A stretch of DNA of 64,000 nucleotides from the NCBI GenBank assembly GCA_900539755.1, contig UQDC01000011.1:1-64000 (forward strand), in the 5' to 3' direction. Position 1 is the first letter of the stretch, and each line of letters starts with the position of its first letter. A model generated the notes under the pieces. The model ran no database searches. It saw only the letters and a program-made list of their open reading frames with translations, and was not told the DNA's origin. This document shows, piece after piece, positions 63,471-64,000 of the stretch. Made by a program: the position numbers and the translations under genes. Origin of the DNA: an uncultured Alistipes sp. (GTDB lineage Bacteria; Bacteroidota; Bacteroidia; Bacteroidales; Rikenellaceae).

Positions 63471-64000
63471 GAATTAACTTTTTTGATAATCAATGTTGAA
63501 TTGGTTCCGCCGAATCCGAATGAGTTGCTTAGAAACGCATCGAATCCGCAATCGACCCGTTCGGCAGGTATATTCAACCGGCACGAAGCCTCGTCCGGCT
63601 CCTCGAAATTGAGATTAGGAGCAATAAAATCACGCTGCATCATCAAAGTCGAGTATATGATTTCGCTGGCACCAGCCATCCACATTTCGTGACCGGTTAG
63701 CGACTTGGTCGAAGTGACATAAGGTTTGCTATCACCAAACACCTCGTCAATAGCACGGGCTTCGTTCAAATCTCCGATAGGCGTCGAGGTGGCATGGGCA
63801 TTAACATATCCGATCTGGGCTGGAGTCATTCCCGCATCCTGCAAAGCCATGCGTAATGAACGAACCGGGCCATCCACATTGGGAACCGAGATGTGTTCTC
63901 CGTTCGACGAAAAGCCGTATCCTACCACTTCTGCCAAAATAGTGGCACCTCGACTCATGGCAGATTCGTAACTTTCCACGACCAAAGTTGCACCACCGCC
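63467..64000 (-). CDS. Beta-ketoacyl-ACP synthase, C-terminal part (partial)
   Basis: The 3' end of a KS gene whose start lies beyond the right edge; the frame is open to the last base. Visible are AGG/GGGATLVVESYE at the cut, catalytic His in NAHATSTPIGD, the Lys-His segment STKSLTGHEMWMAG, and SFGFGGTNSTLIIKK at the end. The nucleophile Cys lies outside. Third full-length-type KS in the cluster. The first (57-60 kb) and this one probably act on different steps. Confidence 0.9.
   Translation of the reverse strand, partial: GGGATLVVESYESAMSRGATILAEVVGYGFSSNGEHISVPNVDGPVRSLRMALQDAGMTPAQIGYVNAHATSTPIGDLNEARAIDEVFGDSKPYVTSTKSLTGHEMWMAGASEIIYSTLMMQRDFIAPNLNFEEPDEASCRLNIPAERVDCGFDAFLSNSFGFGGTNSTLIIKKVNS

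Noticed and set aside
1..64000. CRISPR arrays, tRNA genes, insertion sequences
   Set aside because: Read through the gene-free stretches and found no spaced repeats, no cloverleaf-type sequence and no transposase.

Overview
The window comes from a Bacteroidales genome. The left edge is the first bases of a 16S rRNA gene on the minus strand. Promoters follow the Bacteroidetes pattern (TTTG, 19-21 bp, TAnnTTTG). Gene content is typical of the order: M64 peptidase lipoproteins, purple-acid-phosphatase-like and GH78 enzymes, a FadL-like outer-membrane protein, a DUF2723 membrane protein and an aryl-polyene type cluster. I cannot name a genus.

Layout. (1) 1-620: 16S start and two tandem rRNA promoters. 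(2) 619-7743: three paralogous M64-type metallopeptidase lipoproteins, interspersed with an orphan periplasmic-binding lipoprotein and a GNAT acetyltransferase. (3) 8323-23208: mostly core genes (proS, a NarL-type two-component pair, rplS, surE, cysS, DUF2723, rnhB), a Trp/Tyr-rich lipoprotein next to a FadL-like barrel, and a hydrolase gene broken by one extra G in a G run. (4) 23209-34175: a co-directional block of 11 genes with phage-virion character (ClpP-like maturation protease with a coiled-coil tail, capsid, portal, head-tail connector, and tail-chaperone-, hub- and tail-tip-like proteins). No terminase, tape measure, integrase, repressor or lysis gene is visible. It has its own promoter, a structured leader, an internal hairpin and a strong terminator. 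A possible small RNA gene lies just beyond it on the minus strand. (5) 34436-43787: an exoglycosidase locus with an (alpha/alpha)6-type glycosidase lipoprotein, a metallophosphoesterase, two GH78 alpha-L-rhamnosidases and a secreted esterase, without SusC/SusD. (6) 44781-64000: a tightly coupled minus-strand operon for an aryl-polyene/flexirubin-like lipid, running off the right edge.

In region 6, carrier proteins and ketosynthases would extend the polyene. Two hot-dog proteins would dehydrate, a thioesterase-like protein would release or edit, and a PaaK-like adenylating enzyme would load the aryl starter. A LolA-like carrier, an RND exporter fused to a PlsC acyltransferase and a methyltransferase, a LpxL-like acyltransferase and a GT2 enzyme would attach and move the product to the outer membrane. 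A B12-type radical SAM protein, a CrtI-like oxidoreductase, a NodB deacetylase and a C45 Ntn-hydrolase suggest product chemistry beyond the simplest clusters. No ketoreductase is seen inside the window.

The two most unusual things are the intact but incomplete virion gene block (region 4) and the multi-domain fusions in the polyene cluster.
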